Numbered from the stretch's first letter, positions 1 to 7,719 are shown. The stretch: 12,252 bases of DNA from an uncultured Steroidobacter sp. (GCA_946478975.1 CAMLEO010000219.1:1-12252); one strand, 5' to 3'. Notes: a model not told the origin generated them from the sequence alone. Numbers and translations: made by a program.

Positions 1-766
1 GAACTAGCAACAGGCGCATCAGCGGCGGCGCGAGAATGTTCCAGATGCGCGCCGATTGTTGACGTTGCGGTCGGGGCGGCGAGAAATCGAGATCGTTCTC
101 TTCTTCCAGCGGCTCTTGTCGCGCCGGGCCGCGACGCGCACTGGTGTTCGAGCGAGTGCTGGTGAAATTTCGTGCAGGCGCCGGTGCCGCTATCGCCGCT
201 GCTCGCTGACGCGATTGCGCGAGGCGCGCCTGCTTTTGCGCTTCGAACTCCTCGGCAGCGCGCAACAGGTCCTCGTCCTCATCGGCGTAGTTTGTTTCAG
301 CCCCAGCGCGGCGCAGGTCGTCATCGTCGACGATCTCTTCGGAGTACGCCTGCAAATCATTGGCGACCGCTTCGACGTCGACATCGCGAGTGGGATCTTC
401 CTCCTCGATGTCGACCCATTCCTCGACGATCTCTTCGCGCACCTGCTGCTCGCCGGTGCCGGTCTCGTCGATGGCCGGATACACGCCGCTGATTTCGATG
501 TGCCGGCCTTCGAGCGTGATGTCCTCGTGCTCGATCGGCTCTTCGACGTCGATATGCCCGGCGGGTGGCGGCGGCTGTTGCATCTGCCGCGGCTGACGCA
601 TGTAACGTCCGCTTTCCGTGACGCCATCGTCGGTCTCTTCGATCAGCCGCTCAGTAGCGTCGAATTGCGTCTGACAGCGGCCGCAGCGAACCTGACCATA
701 CGCAACGCGCAGGATCTCGCTCGTGACGCGGAACGTCGTCTGGCAGCTGGGACACTGAGTCAGCAT
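1..766 (-). CDS. MJ0042-type zinc-ribbon protein (DUF3426-like), 3' end cut by window edge
   Basis: The minus-strand frame is open from an ATG at 766 to the window edge, giving about 255 residues with no stop, so the C-terminus is missing. The N-terminus starts MLTQCPSCQTTFRV, and a second pair, CGRC, lies near residues 28-31. This four-cysteine pattern is the MJ0042/zinc_ribbon family, which in proteobacteria often precedes a linker, a transmembrane helix and a DUF3426 domain. Residues about 75-180 are strongly acidic and low in complexity, rich in E and D. Residues about 185-245 are rich in Q, R and A. The visible end (IWNILAPPLMRLLL) may be the start of the membrane helix. It lies 24 bp after prmA in the same orientation, a common neighbourhood, and is probably co-transcribed. 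The Shine-Dalgarno is weak (GAG). Function is unknown. The zinc-ribbon call is firm; the DUF3426 C-terminus is inferred because it is out of view. Confidence 0.82.
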   Translation of the reverse strand, partial: MLTQCPSCQTTFRVTSEILRVAYGQVRCGRCQTQFDATERLIEETDDGVTESGRYMRQPRQMQQPPPPAGHIDVEEPIEHEDITLEGRHIEISGVYPAIDETGTGEQQVREEIVEEWVDIEEEDPTRDVDVEAVANDLQAYSEEIVDDDDLRRAGAETNYADEDEDLLRAAEEFEAQKQARLAQSRQRAAAIAAPAPARNFTSTRSNTSARRGPARQEPLEEENDLDFSPPRPQRQQSARIWNILAPPLMRLLLV

Positions 767-790
767 GCTCGGATCAAGGAACCAATGAGC

Positions 791-1711
791 TCAAGGAAAC
801 TTAAGGCGCGGAAGAATCGGGCGGCGCACGCCGTCGAGGCGCGCCCAGTCGTCACGGACGACGACTGGGGCGATATCAAACCACGGCGCATACGTGGTTG
901 CCACAGCTTCCGCCTGATTCCGCAGGATTCCCGACAGCACCAGCCGGCCGCCGGCGCCGACCAGCGAAGCGAAGGTCGGCGCCAGGCTTTCGAGCGGCCC
1001 CGCAAGGATGTTTGCGAGCAGAATGTCCGCAGGCTCGAGCCTCGCGTTCTCGACCAACTCGGGCGTGATGAGGCGTGCAACGCCGTTGCGTTCAGCATTA
1101 TCCCGAGTCGCGATCAGCGCCTGCGGATCGATATCGACCGCACTGACGACGCTGGCGCTCAGTTTTGCGGCGGCGATTGCGAGAATTCCTGAACCGCAGC
1201 CGTAATCGATCACACGTTTGCCGGCGATGTCGGCGCCATCCAGCCATTCCAAACACAGTGCCGTCGTCGGGTGAGTCCCGGTGCCGAAGGCCAGGCCCGG
1301 ATCGAGCTCGATCACGACTGCGCTGGGCGACTCGGCAGTGGGCTCAGAGGCTGGCAGTTGCCCGCCGGGGCAAATCCACAAACGTTTGCCGAAACGCATG
1401 GGCTTGAAATCTTTCAGCCACTCGCGCTCCCACGCGCGATCGGCCAACGTTTCAACCTGCGCCTTGCTCATCACGTCGCCGAATTCTGCGGCGAGAGATA
1501 AAAGCAATTGGTCGGTATCGATGTCGCTGTCGAACAGCGCCTTCAGCCGCACACGCGGCCACAGCGGAGTCGTTCCGGGGAGCGGTTCGAGGACCGGGTC
1601 GTCACCCTCGTCTTCGAGGGTGATGGAAGACGCGCCCGCCGCCAGCAGCGCATCCTCATACGGCGCAGGATCGGCTGCGCCGATGGGAAGGATGAGCTGA
1701 AGAAAAGGCAT
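791..1711 (-). CDS. prmA: Ribosomal protein L11 methyltransferase
   Basis: PrmA trimethylates ribosomal protein L11 using S-adenosylmethionine in the cytoplasm. The 306-residue product is close to the usual family length of about 290-300. An N-terminal substrate-recognition domain begins MPFLQLILPIG. The family signature DPGLAFGTGTHPTT lies at residues 137-150. SAM-binding motif I, VIDYGCGSG, is at 167-174, the acidic motif II residue sits in AVDIDPQAL near 191-199, and NIL in LLANILAGPL near 231-240 is the catalytic-loop motif. This is the fourth gene of an aroQ-accB-accC-prmA run, 78 bp after accC. That gap is almost filled by an inverted heptamer repeat, and no Shine-Dalgarno is visible before the ATG. 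The start is kept because the N-terminal sequence is typical of the family. The identification is secure. Confidence 0.96.
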   Translation of the reverse strand: MPFLQLILPIGAADPAPYEDALLAAGASSITLEDEGDDPVLEPLPGTTPLWPRVRLKALFDSDIDTDQLLLSLAAEFGDVMSKAQVETLADRAWEREWLKDFKPMRFGKRLWICPGGQLPASEPTAESPSAVVIELDPGLAFGTGTHPTTALCLEWLDGADIAGKRVIDYGCGSGILAIAAAKLSASVVSAVDIDPQALIATRDNAERNGVARLITPELVENARLEPADILLANILAGPLESLAPTFASLVGAGGRLVLSGILRNQAEAVATTYAPWFDIAPVVVRDDWARLDGVRRPILPRLKFP

Positions 1712-1785
1712 AGCGGTTTGCGGTTAGCGGTTACCGGTTAGTGCAGAAGGGCCGACTAACCCCCAACCGCTAACCGCCAACCGCT
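1712..1785. repeat. Inverted pair of 4x heptamer repeats (GCGGTTR) forming a long stem-loop
   Basis: The left arm has four consecutive heptamers at 1713-1740: GCGGTTT, GCGGTTA, GCGGTTA, CCGGTTA. The right arm, read on the minus strand from 1784 to 1757, has GCGGTTG, GCGGTTA, GCGGTTG, GGGGTTA. The two arms are reverse complements over about 30 positions with four mismatches, around a loop of about 14 nt at 1742-1755. The element fills nearly the whole accC-prmA gap and runs up to the prmA start codon. It could fold in the mRNA between the two genes, or it could be a dispersed short repeat that inserted here. Confidence 0.85.
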
Positions 1786-1789
1786 TCTC

Positions 1790-3133
1790 TCATTTGATTC
1801 CGAGGCGGCGTTCGAGATAGTGAATGTCCAGGCCGCCGGCCTTGAACGCGGCGTGATTGAAGATTTCCTGGTGCAACGGAATGTTGGTCTTGATGCCTTC
1901 GATCACCATCTCCGACAGTGCGTTCTTCATGCGCGCGATCGCGGTGTCGCGATCTTCGCCGTACGCGATGACTTTGCCGATCATCGAGTCGTAGTACGGC
2001 GGCACGGTGTAGCCGCTGTACAGATGGCTGTCGACGCGAATGCCCGGACCGCCCGGCGCATGGAACAGCTTCACCGGGCCCGGCGAAGGAATGAAACCTT
2101 TCGGATCCTCGGCGTTGATGCGGCACTCGATCGCGTGGCCGCGAATGACGATGTCGTTCTGCGTCCACTGCAGACGTTCGCCCGCGGCAACACGCAGCTG
2201 CGCCTTCACGATGTCGATGCCAGTGATCTGTTCCGTCACCGGATGCTCCACCTGCACGCGCGTGTTCATTTCGATGAAATAGAACTCGCCGTCCTGGTAC
2301 AGGAATTCGAGCGTGCCGGCGCCCCGATAACCGACATCGCGACAGGCTGCGATACAACGATCGCCGATGGCCTTGCGCTGTTTCGGCGTGATGCCGGGCG
2401 CAGGCGCTTCTTCGATCACTTTCTGGTGACGACGCTGCAGCGAGCAGTCGCGTTCGCCCAGGTGAATCACATTGCCGTAGTTGTCGGCGAGCACCTGGAT
2501 CTCGATGTGACGCGGCTTTTCGAGGAACTTCTCCATGTAGACCTCGGCGTTGCCGAATGCGGCCAACGCTTCAGCCTGCGTGACATTGATCGCGTTGATC
2601 AAGGTCGCGTCGCTGTGCACGACGCGCATGCCACGACCGCCGCCGCCGCCCGACGCTTTGATGATGACGGGATAGCCGAGCTCGCGAGCGATGCGGAAGT
2701 TCTCGTCAGGATCGCTGCCGAGCGGCCCGCCCGAGCCGGGTACGCACGGCACGCCGGCAGCCTTCATCACGCGAATGGCCGACACTTTGTCGCCCATCAT
2801 GCGAATGGTTTCGGGCTTGGGGCCGACGAAAATGAAGCCGCTCTTCTCGACCCGCTCGGCAAAGTCCGCGTTCTCGGACAGGAAGCCATAGCCCGGATGG
2901 ATCGCGACCGAATCGGTCACTTCCGCGGCGCTGATGATGGCCGGCATGTTGAGATAACTTTCTTTGGACGAGGGCGGGCCGATGCACACCGACTCGTCCG
3001 CGAGCAGCACGTGCTTCTGGTTGAAGTCCGCCGTGGAATGCACGGCGACGGTTTTGATGCCCAGCTCGCGACAGGCGCGCAAAATTCGGAGCGCGATCTC
3101 GCCGCGATTGGCGATGACTACTTTTTCCAGCAT
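1790..3133 (-). CDS. accC: Biotin carboxylase subunit of acetyl-CoA carboxylase
   Basis: AccC uses ATP and bicarbonate to carboxylate biotin on AccB, the first half-reaction of acetyl-CoA carboxylase and so of fatty-acid synthesis. The product is 447 residues (E. coli 449). The N-terminal domain opens [16 protein letters not shown]. The ATP-grasp glycine-rich loop GGGGGRGMR lies at 162-170. Residues matching the E. coli active site are present at the same numbers: K116, K159, E201, K238, E276, E288, N290 and R292, the last three in [14 protein letters not shown]. It follows accB by 27 bp, and a GC-rich hairpin sits directly after the accB stop. No Shine-Dalgarno is visible before the ATG (preceding bases CTCAACCAACC), so translation may depend on coupling to accB. 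The identification is secure. Confidence 0.98.
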   Translation of the reverse strand: MLEKVVIANRGEIALRILRACRELGIKTVAVHSTADFNQKHVLLADESVCIGPPSSKESYLNMPAIISAAEVTDSVAIHPGYGFLSENADFAERVEKSGFIFVGPKPETIRMMGDKVSAIRVMKAAGVPCVPGSGGPLGSDPDENFRIARELGYPVIIKASGGGGGRGMRVVHSDATLINAINVTQAEALAAFGNAEVYMEKFLEKPRHIEIQVLADNYGNVIHLGERDCSLQRRHQKVIEEAPAPGITPKQRKAIGDRCIAACRDVGYRGAGTLEFLYQDGEFYFIEMNTRVQVEHPVTEQITGIDIVKAQLRVAAGERLQWTQNDIVIRGHAIECRINAEDPKGFIPSPGPVKLFHAPGGPGIRVDSHLYSGYTVPPYYDSMIGKVIAYGEDRDTAIARMKNALSEMVIEGIKTNIPLHQEIFNHAAFKAGGLDIHYLERRLGIK

Positions 3134-3143
3134 GGTTGGTTGA

Positions 3144-3160
3144 GCGGTCCGGTGGACCGC
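3144..3160 (-). other. Intercistronic hairpin between accB and accC
   Basis: A perfect 7-bp stem, GCGGTCC / GGACCGC, with a 3-nt loop lies immediately after the accB stop codon and 10 nt before the accC start. There is no T-tract, so it is not a normal terminator. It could stabilise the 3' end of the accB message or lower translation of accC. This role is inferred. Confidence 0.55.
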
Positions 3161-3628
3161 TTACTCGATAATGAAGAGAGGCTGGCCGAACTCGACCGGG
3201 TCGCCGTTCTTGACCAGCACCGCGGTCACGCGGCCGGACTTGTCGGACTCGATCTGGTTCATCATCTTCATCGCTTCGATGATGCACAGGGTGTCGCCGA
3301 CGTTCACTTCGCTGCCGATGTCGACGAACGGCTTCGCGCCCGGCGTGGCGGCGGCGTAGAACGTGCCGACCATCGGTGCCGTCACAGTGTGATCTGCTTT
3401 GTTTGCAGCTGCCGGCGCGGCGGCCGGAGCAGCGGCGGGTGCGGCCACAGGAGCGGGCGCGGCGGCCACCGGGGCCGGCGCCGGAGCGGCGTAATGAACA
3501 ACAGGAGCGGCCTGGCCTTGCGGGTAGCGGCTGATGCGCACCGACTCCTCACCTTCGCTGATCTCGATCTCGGCGATGCCGGACTCCTCGAGCAGCTCAA
3601 TGAGTTTTTTTACCTTGCGAATATCCAT
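3161..3628 (-). CDS. accB: Biotin carboxyl carrier protein of acetyl-CoA carboxylase
   Basis: AccB carries the covalently bound biotin that moves carboxyl groups from AccC to the AccA/AccD carboxyltransferase. The product is 155 residues (E. coli 156). The N-terminus [16 protein letters not shown] is typical. A flexible linker rich in Ala and Pro spans residues about 46-76. The biotinyl domain covers about 80-155, and the biotinylation motif EAMKM has its target lysine at K121. The thumb-like segment typical of bacterial AccB is suggested by [18 protein letters not shown], about residues 84-101. The start is well supported: AGAGGA lies about 6 bases before the ATG on the minus strand, the clearest Shine-Dalgarno in this operon. 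It lies 60 bp after aroQ and 27 bp before accC. The identification is secure. Confidence 0.98.
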   Translation of the reverse strand: MDIRKVKKLIELLEESGIAEIEISEGEESVRISRYPQGQAAPVVHYAAPAPAPVAAAPAPVAAPAAAPAAAPAAANKADHTVTAPMVGTFYAAATPGAKPFVDIGSEVNVGDTLCIIEAMKMMNQIESDKSGRVTAVLVKNGDPVEFGQPLFIIE

Positions 3629-3688
3629 ACGGATCCTCTTGTTCTTTTCCTGCGAGTGCGGGGAAAGGGCTGGAGAAAAATGCCGGCG

Positions 3689-4138
3689 CTACTTACGAGA
3701 GGTCGCGAGGTAGTGAGTCGCGGCGCGCAGCGCCAGCTCATAACCGAACGCACCCAGTCCCGTGATCGTGCCGACGGCGATATCGGAGAAGTACGAGTGA
3801 TGGCGGAAGGGCTCCCGCGCATGCACGTTGCTCAAATGCACTTCGATGAAAGGAATCTTCACGCCCAGCAGCGCATCGCGCAGGGCCACGCTGGTATGCG
3901 TGAACGCCGCCGGATTGAAGATGATGCAGGCCACGTGCGAAGCCGGCGCCTCGTGAATGCGAGTGATCAACTCCGCCTCGGAGTTGCTCTGGAAATCCGA
4001 GAGGTGATGCCCGGCTTCGGCCGCGAGCTGCCCGGCGCGCGCCACGATCTGCTCCAGCGTGACGGATCCATACGTCCCCGGCTCGCGCGTGCCGAGCAGG
4101 TTCAGGTTGGGGCCGTTGAGCAGCAGCAGGTGGGCCAT
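3689..4138 (-). CDS. aroQ: Type II 3-dehydroquinate dehydratase
   Basis: AroQ converts 3-dehydroquinate to 3-dehydroshikimate in the shikimate pathway for aromatic amino acids. The 149-residue product is the normal size for the dodecameric type II enzyme. The signature [17 protein letters not shown] is at residues 8-24 with R18 and the catalytic Y23. N75 in [12 protein letters not shown] and the catalytic H101 in EVHLSN are in the expected places. The gene heads the aroQ-accB-accC-prmA run, a conserved arrangement in many gammaproteobacteria that links it to fatty-acid synthesis by position only. No Shine-Dalgarno is visible directly before the ATG (preceding bases GCCCGCCCGCT). The N-terminal sequence supports this start. 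The identification is secure. Confidence 0.97.
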   Translation of the reverse strand: MAHLLLLNGPNLNLLGTREPGTYGSVTLEQIVARAGQLAAEAGHHLSDFQSNSEAELITRIHEAPASHVACIIFNPAAFTHTSVALRDALLGVKIPFIEVHLSNVHAREPFRHHSYFSDIAVGTITGLGAFGYELALRAATHYLATSRK

Positions 4139-4259
4139 AGCGGGCGGGCAAAACTCACTTTACCGAAGATGGCGGCGAGTTTAACCAGATTGAACGCAAC
4201 TTTGCGATGACTTAGGCGACGATTTGCGCCCGATGAGGCCTCGTTCCGGGCCGTTTTTC

Positions 4260-4280
4260 GCACCCCGATGGGGTGCTTTT
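4260..4280 (+). terminator. Terminator-like hairpin, plus orientation
   Basis: A perfect 7-bp stem GCACCCC / GGGGTGC with a GAT loop is followed by TTTT on the plus strand. Both flanking genes run on the minus strand, where the hairpin is followed by GAAAAAC rather than a T-tract. If it terminates, it stops antisense transcripts; otherwise it is a structured element in the aroQ leader. Confidence 0.4.
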
Positions 4281-4338
4281 GCAACACGCGTCCGTGGCCG
4301 GAAGCGGCGGAATCAGCGCTGTTCAGCTGGGCAGGCGA

Positions 4339-4364
4339 GCCGCCCCGGGAAAAACAGGGGCGGC
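4339..4364 (-). other. GC-rich hairpin in the gap between the tlpA-like gene and aroQ
   Basis: A perfect 8-bp stem GCCGCCCC / GGGGCGGC encloses a 10-nt loop that reads TGTTTTTCCC on the minus strand. It lies 32 bp after the stop of the thioredoxin-like gene. There is no T-tract after the stem on either strand, so intrinsic termination is uncertain. It may protect the 3' end of the upstream transcript. The rest of the gap 4139-4395 holds no gene that I can support. Confidence 0.45.
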
Positions 4365-4393
4365 ATCATAGCCGATCGCACGCAGACGGGAAG
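4365..4393 (-). promoter_or_regulatory. Possible promoter for the aroQ-accBC-prmA operon
   Basis: On the minus strand a good -10 hexamer, TATGAT, lies at 4370-4365. The best -35 candidate is poor: TTCCCG at a 16-nt spacing. If real, transcription would begin near 4358 and leave an aroQ leader of about 220 nt containing two hairpins. A long leader is known for E. coli accB, but here this is only inference. Confidence 0.25.
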
Positions 4394-4395
4394 AG

Positions 4396-5052
4396 TCACT
4401 CGCTGGGAGATGGCAGCGCCGCGAGTTGTTTGGCTGCAACGGTGCGTGCGGCGGCGGGCGTCAGCTCGCCGCTGTTGACCTTGCGAACCACGTCCAGCAG
4501 CACGTCAGCCTGCTCCGGACGAATCTCGCCCAGATGAAACATCACGATGCGCTGCTGGTTGTCGGTGAACACCGTGAACGGAAAGCCCAGCGAGCCCTGG
4601 CCGAATTTGTTGACGGCGTCCAGGCCTTCCTGCTCGCCGATCAGCACCGGGTAGTCGATGCCGATGTCCTGTGCGTACTTCAACACGTCTTCGCGAAAAT
4701 CCACCGCGACGCCGACGATCTGAAAGCCTTCGGCGCCATGCGCGGCCTGAATCTTTTTCAGCAATGGAATTTCTTTGCGGCAGGGGGCGCACCAGGTCGC
4801 CCAGAAATTCACGATCATCGATTTGCCGGGCCAGCTGCGGATCGAGCGCGGCTTGCCTTCGATGTCCGCAAGCGTGAAGTCGGGAAGGACGTCGGGAACC
4901 GCGGCCGCCGCTGGCTCCGCCGCCGGAGCAGCTTCCGGAGCCGCTGCTTGCTGAGTCTGCGTCTGCGAATGGGGCGCGACGCCGAAACGATAAATGCCGA
5001 AGCCGGCCGCGGCCGCGACCAGCGCGATGCCGATGTAAACGGAAGTCTTCAT
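4396..5052 (-). CDS. Membrane-anchored TlpA/ResA-like thioredoxin-fold disulfide oxidoreductase
   Basis: The 218-residue product has an N-terminal membrane anchor or uncleaved signal (about residues 4-22) and a low-complexity Ala/Pro/Gln linker (about 28-52). An AhpC/TSA-redoxin-type thioredoxin domain (about 55-195) follows. The active site is FWATWCAPC with cysteines C88 and C91, and the cis-proline region is GFPFTVF. These features fit the TlpA/ResA family, which reduces or exchanges disulfides in the periplasm, for example in cytochrome c maturation. The gene starts 15 bp after the dsbD stop, and its AAGGA Shine-Dalgarno overlaps that stop codon, so the two are almost certainly co-transcribed. 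Electrons are likely to come from the neighbouring DsbD. The fold and cellular side are confident; the substrate is unknown. Confidence 0.9.
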   Translation of the reverse strand: MKTSVYIGIALVAAAAGFGIYRFGVAPHSQTQTQQAAAPEAAPAAEPAAAAVPDVLPDFTLADIEGKPRSIRSWPGKSMIVNFWATWCAPCRKEIPLLKKIQAAHGAEGFQIVGVAVDFREDVLKYAQDIGIDYPVLIGEQEGLDAVNKFGQGSLGFPFTVFTDNQQRIVMFHLGEIRPEQADVLLDVVRKVNSGELTPAAARTVAAKQLAALPSPSE

Positions 5053-5067
5053 GAAGCTGACGGGTCC

Positions 5068-7359
5068 TTAGCTGCTGCCGAACGCAGCTTGAACGTGATC
5101 GCGGAATTTGTCGGCCGGAACGAATCCTACCAGCCTGAAGTCTTTGCGTTCGACGCCGTCGGCGCCATAGAACGCGATGGTCGGCGGGCCATAGATTTCG
5201 AAGCGCGTCATCAGGGCTTTGTCGTCATCGTCGTTTGCGGTCACATCCGCCTGCAGCAGCACGGCGTTGGCCAGTACTGCCTGCACCTTCGGATCGGGGA
5301 ATGTGAGTTTCTCCATTTCTTTGCACGACACACACCAGTCCGCATAGAAATCCAGCATCACAGGCTTGCCGGCTGCGGTGGCCGACGCGACCACGCGTTC
5401 CAGGTCCGCCACGGATTTGATCCGTTGGAAGGCGAGCGCATGTTCTTTCACGGCGCCGCCGCCACTGCCACCTGCGCTGATTCGATCCAGCGGCTGCAAT
5501 GGATCTTTGCTGCCCGACGCAGCGCCGACCAGCAGCAGAATGCCGTACACCAAGATGACCATTCCCAGCGCTCGCAAGGGTGCCGCGGCCGGGCTGCCGT
5601 CGCGCGCCTTCAACGAGAAAATCCAGAAGCCGGACAGGACGGCGAGCAGCGACCACAACAACAGCGCGCCGGCGCCAGGCAGCAGCGGCGACAACAAGTA
5701 AATCGCCACGCCGAGGAACAGCACGCCAAACAGCGATTTCACCGTGTCCATCCACGGCCCGACTCGCGGCAGCAGCGAGCCCGCCGATGCGCCGACGATC
5801 AGCAGCGGCACGCCCATGCCCAGGCCCGTCGCATACAACGCGCCCGCGCCGCGTGCGATCTGGCCGGTCTGGCTGATGACCGAGAGGGCAGCAATGATCG
5901 CCGGAGCGACGCACGCCGTCACAACGAGCGCCGACAGCGCGCCCATGATGAAGGTGCCGATGTATGTGCCGGACTTCTGCTGATTGCTCACATTCGTGAG
6001 CTTGGTCTGCAGCGAGCTCGGCAGCTGCAGCGTGTAAGCACCAAACATTGCGAGCGCGAGCGCGACGAACAGCAGCGAGAACAAAATGATGATCCACGGC
6101 TGCTGGAAGAACGCCTGCGGCGCTTGTTTGAATGCGAGCACGAAGGCCGCACCCGCCACAGCGTAAGTCACAGCCATGCCTTGAACATACGTGAACGCGA
6201 GCGAGAAGCCGCGTCCCGGTGTGACGGTGCCGCCTTGACCGACGATGATGCCGGACAGAATTGGAATCATCGGCAGCACGCACGGGGTCAACGACAGGCC
6301 GACGCCGGCGGCAAAGAAAAACGCCACCATGCCCAGCCAGCTGCTTTCCCGCAGAATTTGCGCGAGGCGGCTTTGCTCGGTGACCGGAGCCTTCGACGAT
6401 CCGCCAGAAGCTGCGCCCGCCGCGGGCTGCGTTGCGGCCGGCACCGTCGTCGCCACCTTGCTCGGCGGCAGGTCCAAAGAAACATTCTTGATGATCGGGT
6501 TGTAACACAGCCCGTCTTCCGCGCAGCCCTGATAAGTCACTTTCAGATCGAGCTTGCCGCCGGAGCCTGCGGGACGTGCGATCGGCAGCGACCCTTCGAG
6601 CACTTCGTAATAAACCTCGGTGTCGCCGAAGTACTCGTCGTGCTTGGACTTGCCCTTGGGCAGCTGCAACTGGCCGAGTTGAATGCCCGGCGTGTCGCTG
6701 CTGACCTGGATGCGTTGTTTGTAGAGGTAATAGTGCTCGGCGATGATCCAGGTCAGCGACACTGAGTCGGGCTTTTCCATGCCGGGGCCGAAGCGGAACG
6801 CTTCATCGGGCGGCAGGAAATCGTTCTGGTTTTGGTTGACGCGCGAGTTTTTCGAACCGAACAACGAGCTCAGGCCGCCGCTTTTTGCGCTGATTTCCGC
6901 TGCCTTCGGCAGCTCTGCTTCCGTTTTCCATTTCTGCGGCGGATAGCACAAGCCTGCGTCGGCACAGCCTTGTAAACGCAGCTCCAGCGCGACCTTGCCG
7001 GGCGACTCGCCGGACTGCACCGTGAACGGCACCGGCACTTCGACGTTGCCCCGGTAGATTTCCTGGGTGCCGAAGTATTCGTCGGTGTGGTCCAGGCCTT
7101 TGGGCCACTCGGGCTCGCCGAGCTGCACCGTCGGCGTGCTCGAGACCACGCCCATTCGTTTCTTATAGAGGTAATAACCGGGCTCGATCGTCCACACCAC
7201 CACGAGGCGATCGCCGCGAGGCACGACGGTGTAGCGATACGCCTTGTCGGGCGTGAGGAAGTCGTCCTTCGCCCAGGCCGGCTGCAGCCACGCGAGCATG
7301 ACCAGGATCGCGAGCAGCAGTCGCGCCATCGTTCCGTTTCTATCCACGCTGAAATTCAC
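5068..7359 (-). CDS. dsbD: Thiol:disulfide interchange protein DsbD with two N-terminal alpha domains
   Basis: DsbD passes electrons from cytoplasmic thioredoxin across the inner membrane to periplasmic disulfide isomerases and cytochrome c maturation proteins. The product is 763 residues, about 200 more than E. coli DsbD. A signal peptide ends near AWA at residue 30. Two tandem nDsbD (alpha) domains follow, with redox pairs C132/C138 (QGCADAGLCYP) and C279/C285 (QGCAEDGLCYNP). The membrane domain (about 340-612) carries C360 in LTPCVLP and C483 in VTACVAP. The C-terminal gamma thioredoxin domain has WCVSC with C676/C679. The start is a GTG at 7359 with AAGG 8 bases upstream; an ATG at 7329 (residue 11) gives a more compact signal peptide and is an alternative. 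It lies between cutA and the TlpA-like gene. The identification is secure. Confidence 0.96.
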   Translation of the reverse strand: MNFSVDRNGTMARLLLAILVMLAWLQPAWAKDDFLTPDKAYRYTVVPRGDRLVVVWTIEPGYYLYKKRMGVVSSTPTVQLGEPEWPKGLDHTDEYFGTQEIYRGNVEVPVPFTVQSGESPGKVALELRLQGCADAGLCYPPQKWKTEAELPKAAEISAKSGGLSSLFGSKNSRVNQNQNDFLPPDEAFRFGPGMEKPDSVSLTWIIAEHYYLYKQRIQVSSDTPGIQLGQLQLPKGKSKHDEYFGDTEVYYEVLEGSLPIARPAGSGGKLDLKVTYQGCAEDGLCYNPIIKNVSLDLPPSKVATTVPAATQPAAGAASGGSSKAPVTEQSRLAQILRESSWLGMVAFFFAAGVGLSLTPCVLPMIPILSGIIVGQGGTVTPGRGFSLAFTYVQGMAVTYAVAGAAFVLAFKQAPQAFFQQPWIIILFSLLFVALALAMFGAYTLQLPSSLQTKLTNVSNQQKSGTYIGTFIMGALSALVVTACVAPAIIAALSVISQTGQIARGAGALYATGLGMGVPLLIVGASAGSLLPRVGPWMDTVKSLFGVLFLGVAIYLLSPLLPGAGALLLWSLLAVLSGFWIFSLKARDGSPAAAPLRALGMVILVYGILLLVGAASGSKDPLQPLDRISAGGSGGGAVKEHALAFQRIKSVADLERVVASATAAGKPVMLDFYADWCVSCKEMEKLTFPDPKVQAVLANAVLLQADVTANDDDDKALMTRFEIYGPPTIAFYGADGVERKDFRLVGFVPADKFRDHVQAAFGSS

Positions 7360-7398
7360 GTCGTTCGCCTTGTTCTCGATCGCCTGTCTTCTCTCGAT

Positions 7399-7719
7399 CT
7401 ATCGGACACCGCTTCGGACCCACTGCAGATACGCTTCGTTCCCGCCCGCCACGGGCAGGACCACCAGCTCGGGCAGCTGGTAAGGGTGCAAAGCTTTGAG
7501 GCGCGCCGTGAGCTCGGCCTGGCGCGCCGCCGTAGTCTTAATGATTAACAGAATCTCGGCCTCGTCCTGGAGACGGCCGTCCCAGAAGTAAGTCGAGGTG
7601 ACGCCTGCCAATCGATTCACACAGGTCGCCAATCGTTCAGACACGAGGGCCTGCGCCAGGGTGCGTGCGGAAGCCTCGTCCGGGCACGTCGATAAAGCCA
7701 CAATCACCTGATCTGTCAT
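7399..7719 (-). CDS. cutA: CutA divalent-cation tolerance protein
   Basis: CutA is a small trimeric protein linked to copper and other divalent metal tolerance in bacteria. The product is 106 residues, the normal family length, and starts MTDQVIVALSTCPDE. Family motifs visible are LATCVNRLAGVTSTYFWDG (central), EILLIIKTT, and HPYQLPELVVLPVAGGNEAYLQWV at the C-terminus. The frame is open upstream to 7791, but the ATG at 7719 gives the family N-terminus, so the longer version is not used. It precedes dsbD by 39 bp in the same direction; cutA-dsbD is a well-known pair in gammaproteobacteria. It is divergent from groES, with about 225 bp between the two start codons. The family is secure; the molecular role of CutA is itself poorly defined. 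Confidence 0.94.
   Translation of the reverse strand: MTDQVIVALSTCPDEASARTLAQALVSERLATCVNRLAGVTSTYFWDGRLQDEAEILLIIKTTAARQAELTARLKALHPYQLPELVVLPVAGGNEAYLQWVRSGVR

Noticed and set aside
56..1192. 378-codon plus-strand open frame across the zinc-ribbon gene and the 3' end of prmA
   Set aside because: The minus strand carries a four-cysteine protein and PrmA with clear motifs; the plus frame shows no family signal.
3415..3500. GC-rich repetitive stretch in accB as a possible DNA repeat
   Set aside because: It encodes the normal Ala/Pro linker of AccB and needs no other explanation.
1820..4210. 796-codon plus-strand open frame opposite accC, accB and aroQ
   Set aside because: It lies antisense to three firmly identified genes, has no Shine-Dalgarno or recognisable domain, and its His/Arg/Asp-rich composition is typical of the reverse frame of GC-rich genes.
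4426..6765. 779-codon plus-strand open frame opposite the TlpA-like gene and dsbD
   Set aside because: The composition is extremely Arg/Gln/His-rich with no domain; it is the mirror frame of dsbD, whose active-site motifs are all intact.
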